Below, one piece after another: positions 1 to 9,754 of a stretch of 64,000 bases of DNA. Position 1 is the first letter of the stretch. The number at the start of each line of letters is the position of its first letter. The DNA lies in contig NZ_CANLRP010000027.1 in the NCBI RefSeq assembly GCF_947493425.1, positions 1 to 64,000 of the forward strand, given 5' to 3'. The notes beneath the pieces are model-generated. The model made no database searches. It saw only the letters and a program-made list of their open reading frames with translations, and was not told the origin of the DNA. A program made the position numbers and the translations under genes. Origin of the DNA: an uncultured Microscilla sp. (GTDB lineage: Bacteria > Bacteroidota > Bacteroidia > Cytophagales > Microscillaceae).

Positions 1-82
1 AAGTGCTGAATCTTTTATATATTTGGGTATGATTAGCCTCATGTTGGCAAGGCTCCAGGAATTTTAAAACACTTTCTAAGCA

Positions 83-2122
83 TTGGATATGCTATGTTCA
101 ATGGATAAACAGCAGCATCGGACACTACAAACTATGAATGATATGCCTTACCCTTTGGTAAACATTAGCTCAAACTTTTCTATTGTATTATTGGCTATTT
201 CGCCTGCACTTACTGGGATTATCATCGCTATAGTCGCCCTTATAACAGGGGCAACCATTTGGTATTTTGTGCGACAAAACCAACTCAAAACCACTCGCCA
301 ACAAGCCGTAAAAACCTTACAGCACTTGCAACAAAAGCTTGCGGGTTTGAATGAAGCTCTCATCTACCTAAACAAATACCCTGAAATAATCAATATAGAA
401 GATAACATACACGCCTCCGATATTTCACAGCTTATATCGGAGTACCTCCACTTTACCGAAGCCAATATTTTGGGTGACTCCAGCATCGATAAAGCACCTA
501 TGAGCCAAAAAGAGGCACAGGAGTTTATCGATCGGGTAAAAAACAACCTGGCTATAGTTGCTCCTATGGCAAGCAACAATGTATTGCTGGTAGAAGGGAT
601 TAAAACACTGGATGTACTACAGGAGAAAAAAAATGCGTTCGCAAAACAATTACCTCAAATAGAACAACAGATAAGTGCCCTCATAAGCACCAATACTGAT
701 TGGTGGCATGAACAAACCAGTTTTACCCGGTTTGACGACTTCAGGCACTTATATACTGAGATTGACCAAGGTATTGTCAAAGGGTGGGAATTTCTTAAAA
801 AAAGCGGATCGACCAAAAGTGAAGCCCAAGGCATTCGAGCTATTAATCAGGAATTGAATGAAGTATGGGTTAGTTTTGAACAAATGGTGTATGAAGCTGC
901 ACAGTTGAAAAAAACAATTGGAGCATACCAAACCCGATTGGCTCAAGCTCCTCAACAAATACAGCACCTAAACGAAGAAATTGCCCAGTGGCAGAAGAGA
1001 TATGCTTATATCAACAAAAGTCGTGAATTAAAGCAAGTAAAAGACCACGAACAACAAGTGAAAAAATTGGCCGCAACCGAAAAGAAAGACTGGAAAAGTT
1101 TGATGCACCATATAACCCTAGCCTTGCAAATACTACAACAGGTCAAAGATTATTTCATAGGTTTTGATCAAGCCCGTATCAACTATGAACACAAGCTCGA
1201 ACACACCATTCATTCGCTTGATACGGCTATACACCAATGGCAACAAAAACCTACCTATACCCACTTGCCAAACTTTAACAAATACAACCAATACATAAAG
1301 GGTACAAAGGGTGGGTTGGATTCTCTGCTGGCAAAAAAACCAGCGGTAGATTGGTTGATGGCAGAGGAAACAGCTCAGGAACTTATTACACACCAAAAAG
1401 GTTTGATAATAGAGTTTGAAAACTATAAAGCTGCCCACGAAAAATTTATGCAACTAACCACCGAAATTCAACATATACACAGCAACGTAGCGCAACTAGA
1501 ACTAGAAGTACGCCTAAAAACACACGAAATGTTGCCTGGTATAGACCAAGCGCAGGTAGAGTTGAGCAAGGCGCAGGATTGGTTTGAAAAAGCAATAACA
1601 GCCACCACACTGGTAAAATTACTTAAGGCTTATGCGCAAGATTTGAGAGAGAAACAACAAGTAATTTATCAATTTGCTGACAAAGCCAATGAAGCATTGG
1701 CCACAGTACAGGAATTGCTGCAACACCCTATGATTACAAGTAAGCACCGTGCCCTGATTGATGAGTTGAGTGTGCCCCCTATTCGCGGGTTAGTATTTGA
1801 GCAACTCATACCCGCACTTGACCAGGCATGCCAGCAAATTGATCGGGTGCAGCTACAAATAAAAAAAGACTTTATAAATCAAGAAGAGGAACAAAAACAC
1901 TTAACATACCTTCAAACCACTTGTCACCAAGCCATCGAACGCGCTCGGTTGCTACACAACAGGGTAAGTGAGGAACTGAAAACGGCCATTTGCCTGCTCG
2001 AAATGCCCGATACAGAAGACCATGCTTATGATGAAGCTATCCAGGAGTTAGAAGCTGTAAGAAGAAGAGCTATCGACTTATACAACAAATCGCAGAGGTT
2101 TTTGGCACAACAGGGAGGTTAA
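83..2122 (+). CDS. Membrane-anchored coiled-coil protein, unknown function
   Basis: One strongly hydrophobic segment lies at about residues 33-63, followed by a charged pair and then about 600 residues of Gln/Glu/Lys-rich, helix-favouring sequence with few Gly or Pro, read as long coiled coil. I recognise no enzyme motif. The topology would be a short N-terminus, one membrane pass and a long cytoplasmic or periplasmic rod. The start is uncertain: in-frame ATG codons at 83, 101, 134 and 143 all precede the membrane segment, and the later ones would give a more normal short leader. It stands alone, about 240 bp upstream of the first SpoIIE phosphatase gene on the same strand. The protein at 44993 has a similar plan (N-terminal membrane segments, then Gln-rich coiled coil) but no obvious collinear identity. 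Confidence 0.75.
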   Translation: MDMLCSMDKQQHRTLQTMNDMPYPLVNISSNFSIVLLAISPALTGIIIAIVALITGATIWYFVRQNQLKTTRQQAVKTLQHLQQKLAGLNEALIYLNKYPEIINIEDNIHASDISQLISEYLHFTEANILGDSSIDKAPMSQKEAQEFIDRVKNNLAIVAPMASNNVLLVEGIKTLDVLQEKKNAFAKQLPQIEQQISALISTNTDWWHEQTSFTRFDDFRHLYTEIDQGIVKGWEFLKKSGSTKSEAQGIRAINQELNEVWVSFEQMVYEAAQLKKTIGAYQTRLAQAPQQIQHLNEEIAQWQKRYAYINKSRELKQVKDHEQQVKKLAATEKKDWKSLMHHITLALQILQQVKDYFIGFDQARINYEHKLEHTIHSLDTAIHQWQQKPTYTHLPNFNKYNQYIKGTKGGLDSLLAKKPAVDWLMAEETAQELITHQKGLIIEFENYKAAHEKFMQLTTEIQHIHSNVAQLELEVRLKTHEMLPGIDQAQVELSKAQDWFEKAITATTLVKLLKAYAQDLREKQQVIYQFADKANEALATVQELLQHPMITSKHRALIDELSVPPIRGLVFEQLIPALDQACQQIDRVQLQIKKDFINQEEEQKHLTYLQTTCHQAIERARLLHNRVSEELKTAICLLEMPDTEDHAYDEAIQELEAVRRRAIDLYNKSQRFLAQQGG

Positions 2123-2361
2123 TATATATACACCTGTTTTGGGCGCTGTTATAAAACAAACAGAACGAGACGAACAAACAAAAACCATAGTATAGTATTT
2201 GGAATAGGCATATATTTTGACTGGATAATTAACCTAACCTGCTAAGTAAAGATCATAGATTTTACAATAACAATACCTTAGCAAAATCGTAAAGCGTAAG
2301 TACATAACTTTCAGGGTATCACCACGAATTTTTGCTGTTTGAGTACCTGAAAAAAGAATTA

Positions 2362-4893
2362 ATGATAAACTGTTTGAGACATATTATATTATTATTGTGT
2401 TTATTATGGGGACAGATGCACGCTACTTTACAGGCACAGTCTACTACAGACAGTTTGCTAACGCTTGCCCGCCAAGACGCCCAAAAGCAAAAACTTATAC
2501 AATCGCTCAGACATTACCTAAAGGCGGTCAATATTGTAGAAAATACCCGCAACTCTCAACTGCTTTCAAACATTTACATAGAAATAGGCAAGGTGTACCA
2601 ATCGGGGCGTTTGCATCAAAAAGCACTTAAGTATTTTCTGCGTGCCGACTCGCTCAATACAGCGCAAAAAAATGATCAAGACAAACCAATGTTGCTGGGT
2701 TTGATTGGAGGCACTTACCAACAACTTACCTACTATACCAAGGCATTGAACTATTTTGCGGCACAAGTAAAATGGTACAAACAACGCAAACAGCCCCAAC
2801 AAATGATACAGGCTTACCGCCAAATGGTGGTTTGTCACCAAAGGCTCAAACAATATCCGCAGGTACTGGAATACAACAAGAAAATTTTGACTCTGGTACA
2901 ACAACAGCCAAACAAAACTGCCGAAATAGCTACGCTCAACAATATAGGGTTTGCTTATAAATACCTTAACGACTACCCCAACGCACTAAAACATTTTAAA
3001 CAATCGCTGGAGGCACAACGGGTGTTGGGAACCCCTGCCACTGAACAGTTGCCCACTCAGGTAAATATTGCCATTACTTACCAAAACCAAGGCAGGTACA
3101 ATGAGTCTATAGATAAGTTGCTACAGGCAATCAAAGTTGCCGAAAAAGCGGGGAAAAATGCCGAAAAAGCCCAATTATACGACTTGCTGGCACTGGTGTA
3201 TTACTATCAAAAAGATTACTACAATGCCTTACAATACAATGAGCAATCTATAGAAATCGCAAAACTGCTCAATGATCGGGATATTTTGCAGGCGGTATAT
3301 AAAACCTCGTCATTGATTCACCAAAAAAGGGATGATTATGAAAAAGCCCTGAACAGCTTTCGTAAACATTTGTCTATCAAAGATTCGTTGGTGCTGGAAG
3401 AAAGCCTTAAAAAACAAGCCCTGGCTCAGCAAAAATTTGTGGTAGAAAGGGCAGAAAAACAAATAAAGCTCATTATGGCAGGAGAAGAAATAAAAGATCT
3501 TGCCTTAAAACAGCAGCAGTTGGAAATAGAGAAAAAGAATAAAGAATTTGAGCTGCTGGAAAAAGAAAAAAAGATACAGGATGCTCAACTAAGACAAGAA
3601 GCACTTGCTAAACAACAAGCCCTACAAAAGCTACAACTATTAAGACAAAAAGCGACAGCGGCTCAAAAAGACAAGGAGATTGTACAATTACAGGCAGAAA
3701 AACAACAAAAAGAACAAGACTTGAAACTTCAGGCGTTGGCTGAAAAGGAAAAGCAGAAGCAAATCCAGATTTTAGAAAAGGACAAAAAGATAAGGGAATT
3801 GGATTTACAGAAAAAAAATCGCCAAATAGCTCAACAAAGCAAAATGCGAAAGTATTTTATGGGTATTACTGCTTTAGGTTTTTTGGTGTTGGTACTTATT
3901 CTTATTGGCTTAATCATTACCAGAAGAGCAAACAAACAATTGTCAAAACAAAAAAATGAAATAGAAGAAAAGAACACCGAATTGTTTCAGGTAAACGAAG
4001 AAATTGCCGCGCAACGTGATTTGTTGGAAACTAAAAATGTGGAAATAGAAAATATCAACCAAGATATTACGTCAAGCATTGTATATGCCCAACGCATTCA
4101 AGAAGCTATGCTGCCTTCTTTAAATCGCATTCAGACCTATTTGCCCCAATCTTTTGTCTTGTTTAAACCACGTGATATTGTTAGTGGAGACTTTTACTGG
4201 TTTTCTAACATAAAGCCAACCAACCACGAAGCCGCACCACAAGATATGACCCACGACAAGCTGGTGTTTGCTGCTGTAGATTGTACCGGACACGGGGTGC
4301 CAGGTGCCCTCATGTCGATGACAGGCAATAACCTGCTCAATGAAATAGTAGAGATGCGGGGGGCTGATTGCCCCAGCGAAATATTGAGGCTATTACACAA
4401 GGGGGTAAAAAAAGCCTTGAAACAAGATGAAACTAATAACCGCGACGGCATGGATATGGCGTTGTGTGTAATAGACAGGCAAAAAAAAGAAGTAAACTTT
4501 GCTGGCGCCAAAAATCCCCTTATTTATATTAACAATGGTAAACTACACGAAATAAAAGGAGATAAAACACCCATAGGGGGCGAGTGGGGTAAAAAAGAAG
4601 GCGAAAGGTTGTTTACTAAACATTGCCTGCCACTCAATAATGATGTGACAACTTTTTATATGTTTTCTGATGGGTATCAGGATCAGTTTGGCGGCCCTGA
4701 AGGTAAAAAGTTTATGAAGGGGCACTTGAAAAAGCTACTGCTTGAAATTCATCAAAAACCCATGAAAGAACAAAAGCAAATACTGGAAACAACCATTATA
4801 CAATGGATGGAACGCCAAAATGCCCGTACTAAAGAAGAACCTCAACTAGACGATATTTTGGTAGTGGGTTTTAGAGTGGAGGAGAAAGCATAG
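2362..4893 (+). CDS. TPR sensor SpoIIE/PP2C-type serine phosphatase
   Basis: Starting at ATG 2362 gives a signal peptide ending near AQA/QST; the in-frame ATG at 2332 would add ten residues before it. Order: signal peptide, about seven TPR-like helical hairpins (roughly residues 30-350), a Gln/Lys/Glu coiled coil (360-490), one membrane helix (498-520), a short coiled coil, then a SpoIIE-type PP2C domain (590-843). Metal-binding acidic motifs are present: SGDFYW (D610), DCTGHGVPG (D640), NRDGMD, SDGYQDQFGG and a terminal LDDILVVGF. The family dephosphorylates Ser/Thr of anti-anti-sigma-type partners. TPRs outside and phosphatase inside suggest an envelope sensor. First of three tandem paralogues; the spacing (242 bp to the next) allows separate promoters. 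Confidence 0.93.
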   Translation: MINCLRHIILLLCLLWGQMHATLQAQSTTDSLLTLARQDAQKQKLIQSLRHYLKAVNIVENTRNSQLLSNIYIEIGKVYQSGRLHQKALKYFLRADSLNTAQKNDQDKPMLLGLIGGTYQQLTYYTKALNYFAAQVKWYKQRKQPQQMIQAYRQMVVCHQRLKQYPQVLEYNKKILTLVQQQPNKTAEIATLNNIGFAYKYLNDYPNALKHFKQSLEAQRVLGTPATEQLPTQVNIAITYQNQGRYNESIDKLLQAIKVAEKAGKNAEKAQLYDLLALVYYYQKDYYNALQYNEQSIEIAKLLNDRDILQAVYKTSSLIHQKRDDYEKALNSFRKHLSIKDSLVLEESLKKQALAQQKFVVERAEKQIKLIMAGEEIKDLALKQQQLEIEKKNKEFELLEKEKKIQDAQLRQEALAKQQALQKLQLLRQKATAAQKDKEIVQLQAEKQQKEQDLKLQALAEKEKQKQIQILEKDKKIRELDLQKKNRQIAQQSKMRKYFMGITALGFLVLVLILIGLIITRRANKQLSKQKNEIEEKNTELFQVNEEIAAQRDLLETKNVEIENINQDITSSIVYAQRIQEAMLPSLNRIQTYLPQSFVLFKPRDIVSGDFYWFSNIKPTNHEAAPQDMTHDKLVFAAVDCTGHGVPGALMSMTGNNLLNEIVEMRGADCPSEILRLLHKGVKKALKQDETNNRDGMDMALCVIDRQKKEVNFAGAKNPLIYINNGKLHEIKGDKTPIGGEWGKKEGERLFTKHCLPLNNDVTTFYMFSDGYQDQFGGPEGKKFMKGHLKKLLLEIHQKPMKEQKQILETTIIQWMERQNARTKEEPQLDDILVVGFRVEEKA

Positions 4894-5135
4894 GTGCCTT
4901 CCAAACACTCGTTTACTCATTGCTCAGCCCTTGTCCTGCCTCAGCTGTGTAATAGCTCTAATACGATCAATTGCTAAAACGTGGATGGATAATGGCTTAA
5001 ATATCACTACAATAAATACCAAAATTTCAATTGACTTTTCCAGTCTCTGCCTACAATCATTGCCTGCTATATTTTATCCGACAAATCAATTTGGCATTGG
5101 TCATATTTTTTCAAACTTAATATAACAACCTGGTA

Positions 5136-6245
5136 GTGTTTACAGACTCATTCAAAGATAAAATATATAGCCCTTGGGTAATTACAGCTTTTTCTACGTT
5201 GGTTTCTCTAGGCCTGTTTTTAGTAATCGCTGCAGCTGTAGGAAAAGTAGATTTTACTTTTGGCTTGACCATGTCAACAGTGGTTCCAGTAGTGGTTACG
5301 TGGCCAGTATCTTACTGGATAATTTTTTATTACAAAAAAGTAAAACGACAAAACCATGAAATAGAAGAAAAAAACGGAAAATTATTAAAGTTTAATGAAG
5401 AAATAGCCGCACAACGTGACTTGCTGGAAGCTAAAAATATCAAAATAGAGTGCATTAATAATGACCTGACCGAAAGCATTGCCTATGCACAACATATTCA
5501 ACAAGCAATGTTACCTCCATTGCCTCGCATACGAGCCCATCTTCCTCAGTCTTTTGTGTTTCTTAAGCCTCGCAATGTTGTAAGTGGAGATTTTTACTGG
5601 TTTAAAACAGTTCAAAACAAGGTTTTTATCGCAGCTATAGACTGTACCGGACATGGTGTACCGGGCGCACTGATGTCGATGACAGGCAATAATTTGCTCA
5701 ACGACATTGTAGAAACACAAGGAACCACTCAGCCCCAGGAAATTTTGAACCAGTTGCACTTAGGAGTAAAAAAAGCTTTGCAACAAGACGAAACCAATAA
5801 CCGTGATGGCATGGACGCTGCATTGTGTGCCATCAACCTATCAACAAACGTAGTGGAGTTTACTGGTGCCAAACGACCTTTAGTGTACATCCAAAACCAT
5901 ACATTACACGAAATAAAGGGCGACATTATGCCTATAGGAGGAGAATGGAATAAAAACGAAAGGAAGTTTACCCACCATACTATCGTACTGAGTAATGAGC
6001 CCACCACTTTTTATATGTTTTCTGATGGGTACCAGGATCAGTTTGGAGGAAGTAGGGGTAAAAAGTTTATGAAGAAACGCCTGAAACGGTTGTTGCTTGA
6101 CATACACCTGAAACCGATGGATGAACAAAAACAAATATTGGACAATACTATTTTGCAATGGATGAAGCAAGAAAACCTGCACCCACAAATTGAGCAACAA
6201 ATAGACGATATTTTATTAATAGGCTTTAGGTTGGTAGCCAAGTAA
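5136..6245 (+). CDS. Two-TM SpoIIE/PP2C-type phosphatase
   Basis: The reading frame opens at 5121 after a stop at 5118-5120, and the first usable start is GTG 5136, so a rare start codon is likely. Two membrane helices (about residues 14-36 and 42-66) replace the large TPR sensor of the preceding paralogue. A short coiled coil then leads into a SpoIIE PP2C domain from about residue 125 with SGDFYW, DCTGHGVPG, NRDGMD, SDGYQDQFGG and DDILLIGF all intact. From the coiled coil onward it is close to the 2362 gene, so the pair reads as a tandem duplication in which this copy lost or exchanged its sensor. The very short periplasmic loop leaves little room for ligand binding; control may come through the linker. 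Confidence 0.88.
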   Translation: MFTDSFKDKIYSPWVITAFSTLVSLGLFLVIAAAVGKVDFTFGLTMSTVVPVVVTWPVSYWIIFYYKKVKRQNHEIEEKNGKLLKFNEEIAAQRDLLEAKNIKIECINNDLTESIAYAQHIQQAMLPPLPRIRAHLPQSFVFLKPRNVVSGDFYWFKTVQNKVFIAAIDCTGHGVPGALMSMTGNNLLNDIVETQGTTQPQEILNQLHLGVKKALQQDETNNRDGMDAALCAINLSTNVVEFTGAKRPLVYIQNHTLHEIKGDIMPIGGEWNKNERKFTHHTIVLSNEPTTFYMFSDGYQDQFGGSRGKKFMKKRLKRLLLDIHLKPMDEQKQILDNTILQWMKQENLHPQIEQQIDDILLIGFRLVAK

Positions 6246-6342
6246 GGCTACAAAAGTAATCTTTGCTGTTTTACTAAAAGTGAATGAGTTGACTAATTTT
6301 AGCACAAAATATGTGATACATAATTATCCTAATGTAAATATC

Positions 6343-7623
6343 ATGAGCAAAGTTTTAATACTGAATAGCGAAACACCAGAAAGTATACACATAGGTCAAG
6401 TGATTAGCCAAATGGGGCTGTCTTTTGAGATAAATTCTGATGTTTTGTACTTATTGGAAGCCAGTCAGAATGAGTTAGCTCTGATATTGATGGATGCCAC
6501 CCTGCCTCAGGGAGATGAAGTGGAAACGTTGCTCAAAATTAAAAATAATCCTGCGTATAAGAGAGTAGGCATTATTGTGATTATAGGCGAGCAAAGTGAT
6601 GATTATCTGGCTCGTTTTTTAGAAATGGGCGCTCACGACTTTGTTACCAGGCCAGTACACCCACTAGAGTTACAAACCAGGGTGATGTCGATACTTAAGC
6701 AACAAGAACACCTCAAAGAAATAGATTATCAAAACGCTTTGCTGGAGCTACGAATGGAAGAATTACAGCTTCAGGAAGAAGTACTCACCGAACAAAAAAC
6801 TACCATTGCTCAGGCAAACGAAGACATTACCGAAAGCATTACTTACGCCAAAAGAATACAAGAAGCCATGTTGCCTTCTATGAATAGTATCAAGGCATCG
6901 TTGCCCGAATCTTTTGTGTTATTTCGTGCCTGTGATATAGTATCAGGTGATTTTTACTGGTTTGCCCGAAAACAACTCTCTGACTATTACCACAAACTTA
7001 TATTGGCCGCTGTTGATTGTACCGGACATGGAGTTCCTGGAGCATTTATGAGTATGATTGGTGACTCTTTGCTTAATCATGCGGTACACAATCTGGAGCT
7101 GCACGAACCTGATCAGATTTTGACAGAAATGGATGCTGGTGTATGGGCAAAACTAAACCAAGGACAAAATAACAACCGTGATGGCATGGATTTGTCGCTA
7201 TGTATGGTAGACAAAAAAGAAAAGGTACTTAAATTTGCCGGTGCCCGACACCACTTAGTATACATTCAAAACAACGAGCTATTTTTTATCAAAGGTGATT
7301 CTATGTCTATTGGAGGAGAGCAACGTAAATCTCAAAACCGTACTTTGTTTACCAAACACATCATAGATGTAAGCGTGCCTACCTGGGTATATATGTACAG
7401 CGATGGTTTTCAGAACCAGTTTGGGGGTAAAAATGACAAAAAACTTATGGGAAGCCGTTTCCGGCAATTACTGTTTGAGCTTCACTCGTTACCTGCTGAC
7501 AAACAACACCATATATTGAAAGCAAAACTACACGAGTGGGTAGGCAAGTCTGAAGCTGCCCCCCAACAAGAACTTGAACTGGTAGATGATGTATTGGTAT
7601 GGGGGTTTCAACTAAGCCTCTAA
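6343..7623 (+). CDS. Atypical receiver domain fused to SpoIIE/PP2C phosphatase
   Basis: ATG 6343 is chosen over 6280 because the receiver fold begins there (MSKVLIL). Residues 1-125 form a CheY-like receiver. The phosphoacceptor position is Asp (LILMD51), but the usual acidic pair of strand 1 is Asn8-Ser9, the Thr/Ser position is Gly82 and the conserved Lys before Pro is Arg103 (TRPVHP). A coiled-coil linker (about 125-170) leads to the PP2C domain with SGDFYW, DCTGHGVPG, NRDGMD, YSDGFQNQFGG and DDVLVWGF. No membrane segment, so cytosolic. Third member of the tandem phosphatase set, 97 bp after the second. A conventional kinase may not phosphorylate this receiver; see the finding. Confidence 0.9.
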   Translation: MSKVLILNSETPESIHIGQVISQMGLSFEINSDVLYLLEASQNELALILMDATLPQGDEVETLLKIKNNPAYKRVGIIVIIGEQSDDYLARFLEMGAHDFVTRPVHPLELQTRVMSILKQQEHLKEIDYQNALLELRMEELQLQEEVLTEQKTTIAQANEDITESITYAKRIQEAMLPSMNSIKASLPESFVLFRACDIVSGDFYWFARKQLSDYYHKLILAAVDCTGHGVPGAFMSMIGDSLLNHAVHNLELHEPDQILTEMDAGVWAKLNQGQNNNRDGMDLSLCMVDKKEKVLKFAGARHHLVYIQNNELFFIKGDSMSIGGEQRKSQNRTLFTKHIIDVSVPTWVYMYSDGFQNQFGGKNDKKLMGSRFRQLLFELHSLPADKQHHILKAKLHEWVGKSEAAPQQELELVDDVLVWGFQLSL

Positions 7624-8116
7624 GCAATTGCCTCTCTAATAAACCCTGAAGTATTTATACCATACACTTTCATCAACCCTCTAAAACATTTGCCTATCTT
7701 CTGTCCTTCTCTTCATTTAAAATCTCCACACAAATAATTGTAATTAACTCCCTGGCTGATCAAAAAATGAAGCAAAGCATTGTATCCTCATCCAACTAAA
7801 GTGTTTTTCTAAAGAAGTTGTTCAACTTTTAAGAGGCATCAAGCAATGCCAAGCACATGGTAAAAAAACAATTCAGCAAAAAGTTTAAACTGTCTGAGCG
7901 AGAGTCTCCACAGGAGTTTTTGCACCAAGCTTTTCATAAAAAGTATCCCTCCGTGGTTTGCCCAATCAAAGGAGAATAAGTCGAAAACCACCTCGAAACA
8001 TAACTATTAACATGCATTATATAACAATACCTATATACGGCAACTTTTTTACTATTTTTACACTATATTAGTAGGTACTCCTTTCAAAACATTTAACAAC
8101 TTTTTACAAAAAATAA
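7624..8116. other. 493-bp spacer, mostly featureless
   Basis: AT-rich gap between the phosphatase cluster and the aminomutase gene. It holds one possible 40-codon ORF (7857-7979) and no convincing hairpin with a T-run, repeat or RNA. No clear TAnnTTTG box was found upstream of 8117. Confidence 0.5.
7857..7979 (+). CDS. Possible small basic protein, 40 codons
   Basis: ATG 7857 to TAA 7977-7979 encodes a Lys-rich peptide beginning MVKKQFSKKFKL. It lacks a recognisable ribosome-binding site and any domain. The N-terminus faintly resembles the start of some transposase OrfA proteins, so it could be a remnant of an insertion sequence, a genuine small protein, or chance. Weakly supported. Confidence 0.2.
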   Translation: MVKKQFSKKFKLSERESPQEFLHQAFHKKYPSVVCPIKGE

Positions 8117-9463
8117 ATGCCAAAATACCAAAATTATACCCTTAAAAACTTTAGAAATATACCTTATGTTGAAGACAAACTTAGCGAAGACGAAAAGTTT
8201 GCCATAGAAGTAGTGGGCAATGTATTGCCTTTTAAAGCAAACAATTACGTGGTAGAGGAGCTCATAGATTGGGACAACTACGCCAATGACCCCATCTTTA
8301 TTTTAACTTTTCCGCAAAAAGACATGCTCAAGCCTGAGCATTTTGCCCATGTAGCTCATTTGCTAAAATCAGGGGTGAGCAGAGCCGACCTGAAAACAGA
8401 AGTAAACAAAATACGTTTGCAGCTCAACCCCCACCCTGCCGGACAGATGAAAGACAATGTGCCAGAGGTAGACGGAGTAAAACTGACAGGAGTGCAGCAT
8501 AAATACCGTGAAACGATGCTGTTCTTTCCTAGCCAGGGACAAACTTGCCATGCTTACTGTACTTTCTGCTTTCGCTGGCCACAATTTGTGGGGATGAATG
8601 AGTTGAAATTTGCCATGCGCGAAACCGAATTATTGGTAAAATATATCAAGGCTAACCCACACATTACCGATATTTTGTTTACAGGTGGCGACCCGCTCAT
8701 TATGAAAACAAAAATTTTAGCCTCTTATGTAGACGCATTGTTAGAAGCCGACCTACCCAACCTCAAAACCATTCGTATAGGTACCAAAGCCTTGGGTTAT
8801 TGGCCACAACGCTTTACAAGCGATACCGATGCTGACGACTTATTAAGGTTATTTGAGCGAGTGAACAAAGCAGGCAAGCACTTGGCCTTTATGTCGCATT
8901 TTAACCATGGCAGAGAACTGGAAACCGAAGAAGTACAAAAAGCCATAGGGCGCATTCTCAACACTGGTACTGCCATACGTACCCAGTCGCCGATAATGAA
9001 AAACATCAACGACTCGGCAGAAGCCTGGGCTTATATGTGGCGCAAACAAGTAGACCTTGGTTGTGTTCCTTATTATATGTTTTTGGCGCGCGATACTGGA
9101 GCTCAAGACTATTTTGCGATAGAACTTGACCGAGCATGGCAAATATTCCAACAATCTTACCAACAAGTAAGTGGAGTTTGTCGCACTGTAAGAGGACCAA
9201 GTATGTCGGCTGGACCAGGCAAAGTACAAGTATTGGGTATAACCGAAATACACGGCGAAAAGGTATTTGCTCTACAGTTTTTGCAAGGGCGTAACCCTGA
9301 TTGGGTATGCCGTCCGTTTTTTGCCAAGTATGACCCAAAAGCCATTTGGTTAGACGACCTATACCCCGCTTTTGGTGAATCTAAGTTTTTCTTCGAAGAC
9401 GAATACCCCATTTACCGAGGTGCAGAAAACACGATCAAGGTAGTAGAAGAAGAAATAGTTTAA
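8117..9463 (+). CDS. KamA-family radical SAM aminomutase (lysine 2,3-aminomutase-like)
   Basis: Radical SAM enzyme of the lysine 2,3-aminomutase family, which uses a 4Fe-4S cluster, SAM and PLP to move an alpha-amino group to the beta-carbon. Seen directly: the cluster motif C144-x3-C148-x2-C151 (CHAYCTFC), a GGDPL SAM-binding segment about 50 residues later, and SAGPGK with Lys369 at the PLP-lysine position. Length, 448 aa, fits the family. The exact substrate (lysine, glutamate or another amino acid) cannot be read from these motifs. It is monocistronic: a large spacer precedes it and a strong terminator (9480-9510) follows 17 bp after the stop. In marine bacteria such enzymes make beta-amino-acid osmolytes or feed lysine breakdown; which applies here is unknown. 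Confidence 0.9.
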   Translation: MPKYQNYTLKNFRNIPYVEDKLSEDEKFAIEVVGNVLPFKANNYVVEELIDWDNYANDPIFILTFPQKDMLKPEHFAHVAHLLKSGVSRADLKTEVNKIRLQLNPHPAGQMKDNVPEVDGVKLTGVQHKYRETMLFFPSQGQTCHAYCTFCFRWPQFVGMNELKFAMRETELLVKYIKANPHITDILFTGGDPLIMKTKILASYVDALLEADLPNLKTIRIGTKALGYWPQRFTSDTDADDLLRLFERVNKAGKHLAFMSHFNHGRELETEEVQKAIGRILNTGTAIRTQSPIMKNINDSAEAWAYMWRKQVDLGCVPYYMFLARDTGAQDYFAIELDRAWQIFQQSYQQVSGVCRTVRGPSMSAGPGKVQVLGITEIHGEKVFALQFLQGRNPDWVCRPFFAKYDPKAIWLDDLYPAFGESKFFFEDEYPIYRGAENTIKVVEEEIV

Positions 9464-9479
9464 ATTAAACATTCATTCT

Positions 9480-9510
9480 CCCCGTGTAGTTGCCTTATAC
9501 ACGGGGTTTT
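9480..9510 (+). terminator. Rho-independent terminator of the KamA-type gene
   Basis: Perfect 9-bp stem CCCCGTGTA (9480-9488) with TACACGGGG (9498-9506), 9-nt loop, followed by TTTT. Confidence 0.92.
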
Positions 9511-9582
9511 ATTATACCTATCCCAACCATTGTCTTATTACCTTACCTTCATTTTTTCAGCAGTTTGAATACCCTTCTATTT

Positions 9583-9613
9583 TTTGAAAAACCTTTTTGT
9601 TTTGATACATTTG
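9583..9613 (+). promoter_or_regulatory. Bacteroidota promoter without a following ORF
   Basis: TTTG at 9583-9586 and TACATTTG at 9606-9613 are 19 bp apart, matching the TTTG / TAnnTTTG consensus of the primary sigma factor in this phylum. Transcription would start near 9620. The first plausible coding start is 640 bp away, with a terminator between. Confidence 0.72.
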
Positions 9614-9619
9614 GTTTGG

Positions 9620-9706
9620 AACGAGGGCTTAATAAATCGTCTGCTCCCTGAATGGAACTGCGGCAAACCTGAGCAATAAGTGGAAGGTTTGGCTTCAGGT
9701 TTTTTT
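9620..9706 (+). ncRNA. Candidate orphan small RNA, about 87 nt
   Basis: Bounded by the promoter above and a terminator made of a nested stem: CCTGAA (9647-9652) with TTCAGG (9694-9699), inside which CAAACCT (9664-9670) pairs with AGGTTTG (9685-9691), then seven T residues (9700-9706). No ORF of meaningful length lies inside. It does not match the tmRNA, RNase P or 6S features I know, and lacks the GGAA-capped SRP core. It could be a trans-acting sRNA or a leader of something lost. Both boundaries are predicted, not measured. Confidence 0.55.
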
Positions 9707-9754
9707 GCTATACTCCGTTAAAAAACATCGAAATTCACTTGTATATTTGAAAAA

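Noticed and set aside
4931-5125. 64-residue ORF between two SpoIIE genes
   Set aside because: No domain, no promoter, composition like the spacer; it may be a decayed piece of the second gene's lost sensor, but I cannot show that.
9620-9706. SRP (4.5S) RNA
   Set aside because: A GTGGAAGG string resembles the SRP apical region, but the conserved AGCAG side and the symmetric loop are missing, so only a generic sRNA is proposed.
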